DNA of 64,000 nucleotides from Immundisolibacter sp. (GTDB lineage Bacteria; Pseudomonadota; Gammaproteobacteria; Immundisolibacterales; Immundisolibacteraceae), in assembly GCF_014359565.1 (NCBI RefSeq), contig NZ_JACIZD010000001.1, forward strand, positions 434,001 through 498,000. The letters are read 5' to 3'. The notes beneath the pieces are model-generated. The model was not told the origin of the DNA, searched no databases, and saw only the letters and a program-made list of their open reading frames with translations. Each line of letters starts with the position of its first letter. The first letter of the stretch is position 1. A program made the translations under genes and the position numbers. Positions 36,968-49,273 of the stretch are shown one piece after another.

Positions 36968-37593
36968 CTGATTTCCCGGCCCTCGGCGCCCCGGCGCCGC
37001 CGGCCAACCTGCCCGCCCTGCGCCGCAGCCTGCGCGCCGGGCGCCGGCAGATCGGCCGATCCGCGCGCCGCTTGGCCAGTGCTGCCGTTGCCCGAAAATT
37101 GTCGACCCTGCCGGCGTTTCAGCGCGCATCGCGCGTGGCCGGCTACTGGCCGGCCGATGGCGAGATCGATCCGCTGCCCGCTCTGGCGCGCGCCTTCGCG
37201 GCCGGCAAGGCCTGCTACCTGCCGGTGCTTTGCCCGCAGCGGGATGGGCATCTGTATTTCGCGCGCTGGTGGCCGGGGGCGCCGCTGCGCCGCAACCGCT
37301 TCGGCATCGCCGAGCCGGTCGCCCCGCGCCGGGCCTGGCTGGCGCCGCGCATGCTGGACCTGGTGCTGGTGCCGCTGGTGGCTTTCGACATGGCCGGCAA
37401 TCGCCTGGGCATGGGCGGTGGCTACTACGACCGCAGCTTCGCCTTCGTGCGCCTGGCTTGCTGGCGCCGGCCGCGCCTGGTCGGTGTTGCCTTCGACCGC
37501 CAGCGCGTTGCGGGCCTGCCGCGACGGCCCTGGGACGTGCCGCTGGACGCCGTGATCACCGAGCGCCACCGCCATTCCTTCAGGCCGCTTTGA
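36955..37593 (+). CDS. fau: 5-formyltetrahydrofolate cyclo-ligase
   Basis: This ATP-dependent enzyme converts 5-formyl-THF to 5,10-methenyl-THF. The 212-residue protein has the N-terminal LRRSLRAGRRQ helix, GYWPADGEID, and the signature LGMGGGYYDR near residues 150-160 with the preceding VPLVAFDMAGNRLG. Only GTG codons at 36955 or 36958 are available as starts, so the coding region begins inside the last stem of 6S RNA. This matches the ssrS-ygfA dicistron known in gammaproteobacteria. Confidence 0.88.
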   Translation: MVEPADFPALGAPAPPANLPALRRSLRAGRRQIGRSARRLASAAVARKLSTLPAFQRASRVAGYWPADGEIDPLPALARAFAAGKACYLPVLCPQRDGHLYFARWWPGAPLRRNRFGIAEPVAPRRAWLAPRMLDLVLVPLVAFDMAGNRLGMGGGYYDRSFAFVRLACWRRPRLVGVAFDRQRVAGLPRRPWDVPLDAVITERHRHSFRPL

Positions 37594-37617
37594 GGCGCCC
37601 GGGCGCCATGCTCTAAT
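37590..37617 (+). promoter_or_regulatory. Candidate promoter of metK with palindromic spacer
   Basis: TTGAGG (37590-37595), a 16-base spacer and TCTAAT (37612-37617, 5/6) form a plausible sigma-70 promoter. A perfect 14-base palindrome, GGCGCCCGGGCGCC (37594-37607), fills most of the spacer and directly follows the fau stop. It could be an operator, or the hairpin of an incomplete terminator. Confidence 0.45.
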
Positions 37618-37665
37618 GCCGGCCCGCGAGGTCCCATCACTCATCCGTCAGCCGGGGATCAATTC

Positions 37666-38826
<1,161 letters not shown>

Positions 38827-38833
38827 GGGTCGG

Positions 38834-39298
38834 TCAGAGCTCGGCGCTGCCGGCCGGCTGCACATTGCTGCTGGCGAGCGCGCGCAGCGCTGCCGCCAGT
38901 CGCGGATCGGCAGTGGTTTTGGCCACTGTTTCGAGGTGTTCCCGGCTGGCGGTGCTGAGCGGTACCGGCAGCGGCGGCGCAGCGGATGGTGCCGCGCCGG
39001 TGGCCGTGGCCACGTGCACCTGCACCGCGTCGACCGGGCCGTAGGGCCAGTCGGCCAGCTGCCGGCACAGCTGCGGCGCCATGAAACGCAGGCGCGTCGC
39101 CCAGGCGCTGCCGCTGACGCCCAGACGCAGACGGCCGCGGTCCAGGGCCGCGCTGCGCAGCGCGGCGGCGAGGTCTGCCGGCAGGCGCTGCCGCAGCTGC
39201 GCCAGCAGTCTGGCGTGTTCCTCGCTCGCATGCAGCAGCTGCGCAAGCGGTCCGCCGGCAGCCGCCAGCAGCTTGTGAAGGTGTTGCTGGGAACCCAT
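38834..39298 (-). CDS. dciA: DciA-like DUF721 protein (replicative helicase operator)
   Basis: DciA loads or assists the DnaB helicase in bacteria that lack DnaC. Residues about 1-100 form the DUF721 (KH-like) domain, with LLAQLRQRLPADLA and the conserved GSAWATRLRFMAPQL; the tail is low-complexity and basic/proline-rich, as usual. The 154-residue length fits. The convergent metK and divergent M23 peptidase/secA order is that seen in other gammaproteobacteria. ATG 39298 is preferred over the longer overlapping frame. Confidence 0.82.
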   Translation of the reverse strand: MGSQQHLHKLLAAAGGPLAQLLHASEEHARLLAQLRQRLPADLAAALRSAALDRGRLRLGVSGSAWATRLRFMAPQLCRQLADWPYGPVDAVQVHVATATGAAPSAAPPLPVPLSTASREHLETVAKTTADPRLAAALRALASSNVQPAGSAEL

Positions 39299-39344
39299 AA
39301 TGCCTGCCCCCGGTCCGGCCTCCCATGGCTTGGCGACCGCCCGG

Positions 39345-39350
39345 ATTATA
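39345..39350 (-). promoter_or_regulatory. Candidate -10 box for dciA
   Basis: On the minus strand a perfect TATAAT lies 47 bases upstream of the dciA ATG. No good -35 hexamer is found at 16-18 bases. The same AT-rich patch could also serve the divergent M23 peptidase as TATAGT (39347-39352). Confidence 0.3.
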
Positions 39351-39360
39351 GTGTTCCGCG

Positions 39361-40290
39361 ATGATCAGCCTGCATATTCACTGGCTCCGCACCGGCGGCC
39401 AGCGCAGCCTCAGTCTGCACGGACCTACCCTGCTGGCGCTCGGCGGCCTGGTGCTGGGCGCCCTGGCCGGCAGTTTTGCGCTGGGCGCGAGCCTGCCGCT
39501 GGCCGAAGCGCTGCGCGACCGCAAGGCCGTTCGCCACGAGCTGCGCGCGCAGCGCTCGCGGCTGGACGACACGCTGCTCAGCGCACGCGCCCAGGCGCAG
39601 GCCCTCGCCAGCCGACTGGGTGAACTGCAGGGCCGCCTGACGCAGCTGGAGGCCGTCGGCCAGCGCGTAAGCGAAGCGGCCCGGCTGGCGCCGGATGCCT
39701 TCGATTTCGACGCCCCGCTGACCAGCGGTCCGGCCGGCGAGCAGCCCTTCGCGGTGGTCGATTTCGTGGCTGAGCTGGACGGTTTGTCGCGCCAGATCGA
39801 CCGCCGCGCGGCGCAATTTTCGGTGCTCGACCGGGTCATCGGCGCCGGCCTCGTCGAGCGCGGCCCGCAGCTGCCCTCGCCGGTGCCGGGCGCGCAGCTG
39901 TCGTCGTACTTCGGCAGCCGCAGCGACCCGTTCAGCGGCCGGCGGGAGTTTCACCCCGGCATCGATTTTCGTGCCCCGCAGGGCGCACCCATCCAGGCCA
40001 TGGCGGCCGGCGTGGTGGTCGGCAGCGGCTGGGAAAGCGGCTACGGCAACGTCGTCGAGATCGATCACGGCAACGGTTTCCGCACCCGGTATGCCCACAA
40101 TCAGGCCAATCTGGTTACCAAAGGTCAGACAGTGAAACGCAGTCAGCTCATCGCCCGCGTCGGCCGCACCGGCCACGCCACCGGCTCGCATGTGCACCTC
40201 GAGGTGCTGCGCGGCGGTCGACTCATGGATCCGGCCGATTATTTGGGTGCGCTGGCGGCCGGCGAGCCGCTGCGCACGGCCACCCGCTGA
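39361..40290 (+). CDS. M23-family peptidase, membrane-anchored, upstream of secA
   Basis: This is a LytM-type zinc endopeptidase acting on peptidoglycan cross-links. One N-terminal membrane segment (about 22-45) is followed by a coiled coil (about 50-105) and a catalytic domain (about 175-290). The zinc ligands HPGID (H-x3-D) and HVH are all present, so it should be active. It is 309 residues. It starts at ATG 39361, 62 bases from divergent dciA, and ends 10 bases before secA. Related genes occupy the same place in many gammaproteobacteria. Confidence 0.88.
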   Translation: MISLHIHWLRTGGQRSLSLHGPTLLALGGLVLGALAGSFALGASLPLAEALRDRKAVRHELRAQRSRLDDTLLSARAQAQALASRLGELQGRLTQLEAVGQRVSEAARLAPDAFDFDAPLTSGPAGEQPFAVVDFVAELDGLSRQIDRRAAQFSVLDRVIGAGLVERGPQLPSPVPGAQLSSYFGSRSDPFSGRREFHPGIDFRAPQGAPIQAMAAGVVVGSGWESGYGNVVEIDHGNGFRTRYAHNQANLVTKGQTVKRSQLIARVGRTGHATGSHVHLEVLRGGRLMDPADYLGALAAGEPLRTATR

Positions 40291-40300
40291 GGCCGGCCAC

Positions 40301-43009
<2,709 letters not shown>

Positions 43010-43039
43010 GCGCCGGGGCCTGATCGGGGGCGCCGCGCC

Positions 43040-44257
43040 ATGGCCGTGAACCTCGCCGCGCCGGACGCGCTGACCCCCGTGGCCGGCGTGCGCCTGGCGG
43101 CCGTTGCCGCCGGCGTGCGCAAGCCGGGCCGCGACGACGTGGTGCTGCTGGAACTTGCCCCCGGCAGCCGCGTGGCGGCGGTATTCACACAAAACGCCTT
43201 CTGCGCCGCGCCCGTGACGCTGGCCAGGCAGCACTTGGCCGCGGCCGCGCCGCGCTTCCTGGTGATCAACAGCGGCAATGCCAACGCCGGCACCGGCGCC
43301 GCGGGCCTGGCTGCCGCGACTGCCTGCTGCGCCGAACTGGCGCGCCTGGGCGACTGCTCGGCGCAGTCCGTGCTGCCGTTCTCGACCGGCGTGATCGGCG
43401 AGCCGCTGCCGGTTGATCGCATCAGCGCCGTGCTGCCGGCCGCCCTGGCCAGTCTGCGTGCCGATGGCTGGAGCGCCGCCGCCCGCGCCATCATGACCAC
43501 CGACACCGTGGCCAAGGGTCACAGCGTCACCGTCGCCAGCCCGCAGGGGCCGATCACCGTGACCGGCATCGCCAAAGGCTCGGGGATGATCCACCCGAAC
43601 ATGGCGACCCTGCTGGCCTACGTGGCCACCGATGCCGCGGTGGCGCAGCCGGCCCTGCAAGCCTGCCTGGCGCGCGCCGTGGGCGGCAGCTTCAACCGCA
43701 TCACCGTGGACGGCGACACCTCCACCAACGACGCCTGCGTGCTGATCGCCACCGGTCAGGGCCCGGTCACGGTGGACGATCTGGCAAGTCCAGCCGGACC
43801 GGCGCTGCAAACCGCCGTGGACGAGGTCTGCCGCGTGCTGGCGCAGGCCATCGTGCGCGACGGCGAGGGCGCCACCAAGTTCATGACCGTGCACATCGAA
43901 GGCGGGCGCGACGCCGCCGAGTGCGCGCAGGTCGCCTATGCCATCGCCCGCTCGCCGCTGGTCAAGACGGCTTTTTTCGCCAGCGATCCGAACTGGGGGC
44001 GCATCCTGGCCGCCGTCGGTTACGCCGGCCTCGACGCGCTGGCCATCGAGCGCGTGAACGTGTACCTGGGCGACGTGTGCATCGTGCGCGAGGGCGGCCG
44101 GGCGGCGGACTACACGGAGGCCCGCGGCCAGGCCGTGATGTCGCAGGACGAAATCACCGTGCGCGTTGAGCTTGGCCGCGGCGGCGCCCAGACCACCGTC
44201 TGGACCTGCGATTTCTCCTACGACTACGTGCGCATCAACGCCGAGTACCGCACCTGA
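43040..44257 (+). CDS. argJ: Bifunctional glutamate N-acetyltransferase / amino-acid acetyltransferase
   Basis: ArgJ recycles acetyl from N-acetylornithine to glutamate in arginine synthesis. It is made as a 405-residue precursor that cleaves itself before a threonine. The site is [16 protein letters not shown], where the AT-L boundary supplies the nucleophilic Thr. Other landmarks are [10 protein letters not shown], the [11 protein letters not shown] oxyanion loop and DPNWGRI. It follows secA by 30 bases, probably in the same transcript. Confidence 0.95.
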   Translation: MAVNLAAPDALTPVAGVRLAAVAAGVRKPGRDDVVLLELAPGSRVAAVFTQNAFCAAPVTLARQHLAAAAPRFLVINSGNANAGTGAAGLAAATACCAELARLGDCSAQSVLPFSTGVIGEPLPVDRISAVLPAALASLRADGWSAAARAIMTTDTVAKGHSVTVASPQGPITVTGIAKGSGMIHPNMATLLAYVATDAAVAQPALQACLARAVGGSFNRITVDGDTSTNDACVLIATGQGPVTVDDLASPAGPALQTAVDEVCRVLAQAIVRDGEGATKFMTVHIEGGRDAAECAQVAYAIARSPLVKTAFFASDPNWGRILAAVGYAGLDALAIERVNVYLGDVCIVREGGRAADYTEARGQAVMSQDEITVRVELGRGGAQTTVWTCDFSYDYVRINAEYRT

Positions 44258-44282
44258 CCGCGGGCGCTTCAGCGCGCTGGCC

Positions 44283-45242
44283 ATGAGCCGCGATCCGGTC
44301 CACGTCGCCGTCGGCGTGCTGCGCCGCGCGGGCGAAATCCTGCTCACGCGCCGCCTGGCCGGCACCCACCTGGCCGGTTACTGGGAATTCCCGGGCGGGA
44401 AATTCGAGCCCGGCGAAATGCCGGAACAGGCACTCGCCCGCGAACTGCGCGAAGAACTCGGCATCGAGGTCGTGACCACGCAGCCGCTGATCCGCCACCG
44501 TCATCCCTACCCGGGCCGCGACGTCGTCCTGCACACCTATGAGGTCACAGCCTGGCAGGGCGAACCGCGCGGCCTGCAGGGCCAGGCGCTGCGCTGGCTG
44601 CCCGCCGACCTCATCGACCCGGCCGACTTGCCGCCCGCCGACGGACCGCTGCTCAGCGCCGCGCGGCTGCCCGACATCTACGCCATCAGCGGCGATTTCA
44701 GCGACCAGGCGGATTGTCTGCGCCGCGTCGAGCGCCTCATCGCCGGCGGCGTGCGCTTGCTGTGCCTGCGCTGCCCGGACCTGGACGCCGGCACCCACCG
44801 CGCCCTGGCAAGCGCGGTGCTGGCCCGGGCCCGGCCGATCGGCATGCAGGTCCTGCTGCATGGTGCGGCGGATTGGCTGACCGAACTTGCCGCGGAACTT
44901 GGCGCCGGCCGCCACCTGCCGGCGCGCGCCTTGGCGGCGCTCGACCAGCGCCCGTTGCCGCCCGGCGCCTGGTGCGCGGCCTCCTGCCACGACGCGAGCG
45001 AACTCGCCCAGGCGGCCCGCATCGGCTGCGACTTTGCCGTGCTGTCGCCGGTTGCGGTCACGGCCAGCCATCCGGACCGGCCGGCGCTCGGCTGGGCGCG
45101 TTTCGCCACGCTGGTCGAAGCCGCCGCCTTGCCGGTCTTCGCGCTGGGCGGCATGCAGCCAGAACTGGCCCGCGCCGCCCGCGAGCACGGCGGGCAGGGC
45201 GTGGCCGTGCTGCGTGGCTTGTGGAGCCGTGCCGGCGGCTGA
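44283..45242 (+). CDS. Nudix hydrolase fused to a ThiE-like domain
   Basis: The N-terminal half (about 1-130) is a MutT-type Nudix domain with a complete Nudix box in GKFEPGEMPEQA ... REELGI. This suggests cleaning of oxidised dGTP. The C-terminal half (about 135-315) resembles thiamine-phosphate synthase (TIM barrel, with a GCDFAVLSPVAVTASHP-like phosphate region and FALGG). The same two-domain protein is common after argJ in gammaproteobacteria. Whether the ThiE-like half still makes thiamine phosphate is doubtful. ATG 44283 is used. It is the last core gene before the accessory region. Confidence 0.85.
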   Translation: MSRDPVHVAVGVLRRAGEILLTRRLAGTHLAGYWEFPGGKFEPGEMPEQALARELREELGIEVVTTQPLIRHRHPYPGRDVVLHTYEVTAWQGEPRGLQGQALRWLPADLIDPADLPPADGPLLSAARLPDIYAISGDFSDQADCLRRVERLIAGGVRLLCLRCPDLDAGTHRALASAVLARARPIGMQVLLHGAADWLTELAAELGAGRHLPARALAALDQRPLPPGAWCAASCHDASELAQAARIGCDFAVLSPVAVTASHPDRPALGWARFATLVEAAALPVFALGGMQPELARAAREHGGQGVAVLRGLWSRAGG

Positions 45243-45611
45243 TCGTCTGTAGTCAGCCGCGCGGATGGCTCGCCGCCGCAGCGGCAACTGCCCGTCTATC
45301 ACAGCAGCGGGCTCACTCCCACTCTATTGTCAACGGCCAGTCGCTTTTCATAGGTAAGGACCGAGCTTTGTCGGCCGGAAATCGGCCGGATACCGACATC
45401 TCTACCGTCGCCAAGCAATGCATGACAACAGTCATCCCTATGACTTGGAGCGATGAAGCCCGCTTCACAGCCTTCGGCAAGGCAGAACGGGACGTCCTCA
45501 CCCGAGGTTGACGGTATCGGAAGTGCCGTGCCGCGAGCCAATGACGGTTGACCCTGCCTCGGTTTCACATACATCAGAACGTTGATAATTTTCTGATGAA
45601 CGGAGAGCGAG
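45243..45611. other. Non-coding junction between core genome and accessory island
   Basis: These 369 bases hold no convincing gene. They contain the guaA-tail-like direct repeat (45313-45330) and the probable left end of the IS3-family relic (near 45549). A minus-strand frame at 45313-45501 ends in PLTIEWE-stop, the same residues as the GuaA C-terminus except for one change, but the rest is unrecognisable. Confidence 0.6.
45313..45330 (+). repeat. Putative attachment-site repeat, distal copy of the guaA 3' end
   Basis: TCACTCCCACTCTATTGT matches the guaA 3' end at 56615-56632 (TCACTCCCACTCGATGGT) at 16 of 18 bases, in the same orientation. Read on the minus strand both encode TIEWE-stop; the two differences fall at codon third positions. 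It marks the core-side edge of a putative island inserted at the 3' end of guaA. Confidence 0.7.
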
Positions 45612-45681
45612 ATGGGCAACAGAGCATTGGTACCGAACCGGCAGTACCCGGATGAGTTCAAGGCGGAGGCGGTGCGGCTAG

Positions 45682-47202
45682 GAGCCTGGGCGGTAGGAAT
45701 CCATGGCGCTAAGATTTGGCCATGCCAACGACCTACCGCCCGTACGATCCCGACCAGCTTCTGTTGCTGCCTGCGTCACTCAAGGAGTGGCTGCCGGAGC
45801 GGCATCTGGCGTACTTCATATCCGACGCCGTGGAAGCGCTGGACCTCAAAGCGTTTCATGCGCGCTATGCGGGTGACGGCCGGCGGCGTCAACCGTTCGA
45901 TCCATCGATGATGGTCAAGGTGCTGGTGTATGCCTACGCCAGCGGCGTGTTCTCGTCGCGCAAGATCGCCAGTCGTTTGGAAGAGGACGTGGCGTTTCGC
46001 GTGCTGGGCGCGGGGAATTTCCCGGCGCACCGGACGCTGCGGGAGTTTCGGCAGCTGCACCTGGCGGAGTTCTCGGCACTGTTCGTGCAGATCGTGCAGC
46101 TGGCGCGGGAAGCGGGCTTGGTGAAGCTGGGCCGGATCGGCATCGACGGCACCAAGATCAAGGCCAACGCCAGCAAGCACAAGGCGATGAGCTATGGCCG
46201 GATGCGGGAGCAGGAGGCGCGGCTGAAGTCCGAGATTGCGCAGCTGTTGAAGCAGGCCGAGGCGCAGGACGCGCAGGAAGATGCCCAGTACGGCGACCGG
46301 CGCGGCGACGCGCTGCCGGATGAGCTGGGACGGCGCGAGCAGCGGCTCAAGATCATCCAGGCGGCCAAGGCGCGGCTCCAAGCGCGGCAGCGCGAGCAGG
46401 ACCACAGGGACGGACGCAGCATGGACGACGACGGCCAGACGCGCGGTCCGGGCGGGCGTCGCTGCAAGCGCGCCTTCGGCGTACCCGAGGACCAGGCGCA
46501 GGACAACTTCACGGATCCGCAGTCGCGGATCATGAAGACGGCCGATGGGTTTCAGCAGGGCTACAACGCTCAGGCGGCCGTGGACGAAGACAGCCATCTG
46601 ATTGTCGCGACCGGGTTGACGGACTGTGCGGCAGACACCCATCAGCTGCTGCCGATGATCGAGGCCACGATGCGCACCGTGGGCGCTGCGCCGACGATGA
46701 CGCTGGCTGACAGCGGCTATGCCAGCGAGGACAACTTCGCGGCACTGGAGGCGCGGCAACTGCCCGCGTGCGTGGCGCTGGCGCGTGAAGGCAAGGCCTT
46801 GCGCACGATCGATCCAGCGCAACACCCGGCAACGCAGCGCATGGCCGAGCGATTGGCCACGCCGCAGGGCAAGGATCACTACCGGCGGCGCAAGTTCATC
46901 CCCGAGCCGGTCTTCGGCTGGATCAAACAGGCGATGGGCTTTCGGCGATTCAGTGTCCGCGGCCGTGAGGCGGTGACGGGCGAGTGGAATCTGGTGTGTC
47001 TGGCGCTCAACCTGCGGCGGATGCAGCGGCTGGGATGGGCGCCGACGTAACCGATCAAGGGCGCAATGCGCCACCCACTGCATGCAAGCCCCCCGACCCG
47101 CTTCAAAGCGGATCATGCACGGCACGCTCCAGATCGATCATCGCCTCGCGTCGCTGGCGCGCTCGAATCAAGATCGGCTGAAACTTTCAGCCGCCCAGGC
47201 TC
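45682..47202 (+). mobile_element. IS1182-type insertion sequence
   Basis: This 1521-base element has perfect 12-base terminal inverted repeats (GAGCCTGGGCGG at 45682-45693 and its complement at 47191-47202). It is flanked by a 4-base target duplication CTAG (45678-45681 and 47203-47206). One transposase gene fills it. It inserted into the orfA of an IS3-family element, so it arrived later. The family is assigned from the transposase. Confidence 0.9.
45722..47050 (+). CDS. Transposase, IS1182 (IS5-like) family
   Basis: This DDE transposase of 442 residues has an N-terminal domain typical of IS1182/IS1380-like elements (YRPYDPDQLLLLPASLKEWLPE) and catalytic-domain signatures GIDGTKIKANAS, LADSGYASEDNF and EPVFGWIKQAMGFRRF. 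The last contains the catalytic Glu. The charged insert between the first two (about 155-250) is normal for the family. A TTG at 45716 adds two residues; ATG 45722 is preferred. The gene is intact, so the element may be active. Confidence 0.9.
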   Translation: MPTTYRPYDPDQLLLLPASLKEWLPERHLAYFISDAVEALDLKAFHARYAGDGRRRQPFDPSMMVKVLVYAYASGVFSSRKIASRLEEDVAFRVLGAGNFPAHRTLREFRQLHLAEFSALFVQIVQLAREAGLVKLGRIGIDGTKIKANASKHKAMSYGRMREQEARLKSEIAQLLKQAEAQDAQEDAQYGDRRGDALPDELGRREQRLKIIQAAKARLQARQREQDHRDGRSMDDDGQTRGPGGRRCKRAFGVPEDQAQDNFTDPQSRIMKTADGFQQGYNAQAAVDEDSHLIVATGLTDCAADTHQLLPMIEATMRTVGAAPTMTLADSGYASEDNFAALEARQLPACVALAREGKALRTIDPAQHPATQRMAERLATPQGKDHYRRRKFIPEPVFGWIKQAMGFRRFSVRGREAVTGEWNLVCLALNLRRMQRLGWAPT

Positions 47203-47450
47203 CTAGCGGAGTCGATCGGCGGCTGCCAGGCGGCGAAGCGGCTCGGGATTCCGGATTCCAGCTTGTGGAACTGGATCCGGCTCAGCCGGGTGGGAAAGCT
47301 GGCCACTGGGAAGCCGGGAGCCGTGCCGGTGAAGCGATCCGGGTCGGAGTTGGAGGCCGAGAACGCGCGCCTGCGTCGCGAACTGGCCAACACCCGGCTG
47401 GACCTGGAGATCGTAAAAAAAGCGGCGGCGTATTTCGCGAAGCAGTCGCG

Positions 47451-47800
47451 GTGAAGTACGCCTGGATCGATGCGCACCGCGACCGGTTCAGCGTGGCCCG
47501 GATGTGCCGTCAACTGGACGTTTCGCGCACCGGCTACTGCCAGTGGCGAACGCGGCCGCCAAGCCCGCGTGCGCAGGGCAATGCGGCGCTGGACGCCCAA
47601 GTGGCCGCACTTCACGCCCAGTACAAACGCCGCTACGGGCGCCGGCGGATTGTGCGGGCGCTGGGGCAGCCGGTCGGCCACGAGCGCGTGCGCAAGAGCC
47701 TGCAGCGCCAGGGGCTGCGCCCGCTGTACCGACGGCCCTACCGGGTGACGACGGACTCGGATCATCGCCGGCCGGTGGCGCCCAACGTGCTCGAGAGGCA
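47451..47800 (+). pseudogene. IS3-family transposase OrfB, 3' truncated
   Basis: GTG 47451 overlaps the orfA stop and lies in the -1 frame relative to orfA, as in IS3 elements. The product starts VKYAWIDAHRDRFSVARMCR and carries the HTH_21-like region (YGRRRIVRALG, GHERVRKSLQRQGLRPLYR). It loses homology after VAPNVLERQ, where the integrase-core DDE domain should begin. The break is close to 47800. Confidence 0.85.
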
Positions 47801-47803
47801 AGG

Positions 47804-49273
47804 TCACGCCGTTGTGCTCTCCAGCCCAATCCCGAGCACAGATCCATGCCAGACTTCCTCGCGCCAGTCCCCGTAATCGGTTTCGCGCTTCAGCACCCTA
47901 GCCCTCCACACATGGCAAAGCCGCATTCCGTCGACGTGAAGTAGTCGCCTGGTCACGTCGCGGTCGAGGACGAGTGCCACACCAGTGGGACCGCCCATAT
48001 GCTTCGGATGGGTTGGCCTCCACCTCCAGTTCCAGTGCAGCAGTTCGCCGACTTTGGTCCCAGAGAGAAGCACATCCGCGCCACCCTCTCTAGAAATCGC
48101 AATCAGGGGACTTTGTGATTCGTGCGCCGGGAGGCAAGGCATGCGGCTCACAAGATCGGACTGCAGATATCCCACTCTGTTGCCAACCAGCGGCAATAGG
48201 ACAGGCCGGAGGCGACCTCCCGCCTTCGCCGGAAAGGTCGCCTGTCTGTCCAGCGCATCGATCCGCAGCGTCAGGTCCTCGGCCCTGGGCACGTACATCG
48301 TGCCCGGAAGGAAGTCGTGGACCCGGAAGACTTCCTCCGCATCGATGGCTTCGCCAGAGCTAAGGATGGAAACAATCTCCAACTCGCAGTTGTATCGAAC
48401 GTCTCCATGCAGCGGCAGGTTGAGATGAAGCAGCGACTTAGCCTCGGCTTCTTGCACTTCCCTCAGGACTGAAGCGGCAAGGCGTGCCACCTCTTCCGGC
48501 GCACCGGGACGGGCCCCGTGGAGAGGCACCACCCATCCGGGTACCCCACCGGGCAGCATAGGCAGCAGACTGAGGTCAGCCGGCGACGCGACCATAGCCG
48601 CGGCCTGGGCCTCCGCAATGGGCATGTTCCAAATATCAGCGGCGAGGGCAAGCGTCCTGAGGAAGGCAGACCTCGCGAGCTGACCACGCCGCGCGACGAA
48701 CTGGCCCACCTCGCCCCGGTCGCTCTCGGGAAGGAAGAAGCTGAAGTGACCGTCACTGCTGCTGTCGGTATGCTCGATCAGCCGCTCGAACTCGAAGGTC
48801 CACTGCGCAATGAAGGGCCTGCCCGACTCCTGCTGCAGGTCTTGCAAGCTGAGCACCAGGGCCCTCGGGACGATCTGGCCGCGTGCGAGTTCCTCTCTCA
48901 GCTCTGGTCGCTGGTAGAAGCGCGGCGCCTCGCCAGAGTGACCCTTCAGCCACGAGTGCACGAGCACGGGCGTGCCGAAGGCGTGCCCGATGAAGGCATC
49001 AGACAGCGCGGAGGGTGCGTTGATCGAGGCCCGCAGATCCGCCGACGAGAGAACCGGTGCCCCCCGCGCAGCAACCACGATGGCGAGTGCCTCAAGTACC
49101 TCCGACTCAAGTGTGAGCGCACGCAACCATCGCAGCAGCGCCTGCCACGTCGCCGCGCCCGTCCTCTCGTTCTTGAGTGCTCCGGCGACCTGATGGATCA
49201 CTTGCAACTTGGCCATGGGAACGGGCAGGCGGAGCCTGCACATCGCAACATCGAGTAGTTCCGCGCTCGTCAT
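47804..49273 (-). CDS. Unknown partner protein of the STAND NTPase (489 residues)
   Basis: I do not recognise this protein. It is encoded directly after the STAND NTPase with a four-base overlap (ATGA at 49270-49273), so the two are an operon and presumably work together. The N-terminal 110 residues look helical (LDVAMCRLRLPVPMAK ... LEALAIVVAARG). The rest mixes beta segments and contains no membrane helix, P-loop, or nuclease motif that I can see. The last 90 residues include an unusual Trp-rich stretch (LLHWNWRWRPTHP). The gene ends at 47804, four bases from the break point of the IS3 relic, so its natural C-terminus may have been lost. The upstream in-frame extension to 49480 is a shadow inside the STAND gene. 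Confidence 0.75.
   Translation of the reverse strand: MTSAELLDVAMCRLRLPVPMAKLQVIHQVAGALKNERTGAATWQALLRWLRALTLESEVLEALAIVVAARGAPVLSSADLRASINAPSALSDAFIGHAFGTPVLVHSWLKGHSGEAPRFYQRPELREELARGQIVPRALVLSLQDLQQESGRPFIAQWTFEFERLIEHTDSSSDGHFSFFLPESDRGEVGQFVARRGQLARSAFLRTLALAADIWNMPIAEAQAAAMVASPADLSLLPMLPGGVPGWVVPLHGARPGAPEEVARLAASVLREVQEAEAKSLLHLNLPLHGDVRYNCELEIVSILSSGEAIDAEEVFRVHDFLPGTMYVPRAEDLTLRIDALDRQATFPAKAGGRLRPVLLPLVGNRVGYLQSDLVSRMPCLPAHESQSPLIAISREGGADVLLSGTKVGELLHWNWRWRPTHPKHMGGPTGVALVLDRDVTRRLLHVDGMRLCHVWRARVLKRETDYGDWREEVWHGSVLGIGLESTTA

Larger units (their letters stand above)
45612..47454 (+). pseudogene. IS3-family transposase OrfA, interrupted by an insertion
   Basis: The first 23 codons (MGNRALVPNRQYPDEF ... 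VRL) are at 45612-45681. The rest continues at 47207-47454, including the helix-turn-helix (AAKRLGIPDSSLWNW) and the leucine-zipper region (LEAENARLRRELANTRLDLEIVKK). Removing 45682-47206 (the IS and one CTAG copy) restores an uninterrupted frame of about 105 codons. The 3' end has an A7G run at 47415-47422, the usual slippery site for making the OrfAB fusion. Confidence 0.9.
45549..47800 (+). mobile_element. IS3-family element relic, split by an IS1182-type element and truncated at its right end
   Basis: The left end is placed tentatively at TGACCCTGCC (45549), 63 bases before orfA. The element holds orfA (two parts), a poly-A frameshift site and the 5' third of orfB. It is split at 45681/47203 by an insertion with a CTAG duplication. 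OrfB breaks off near 47800, before the DDE catalytic region, and the next gene's stop lies at 47804. The right inverted repeat is missing, so the element cannot move by itself. Confidence 0.75.

Noticed and set aside
45313-45501. Minus-strand frame ending PLTIEWE as a real small gene
   Set aside because: Only the last eight codons resemble GuaA; the rest has no motif. Better explained as the displaced att repeat.
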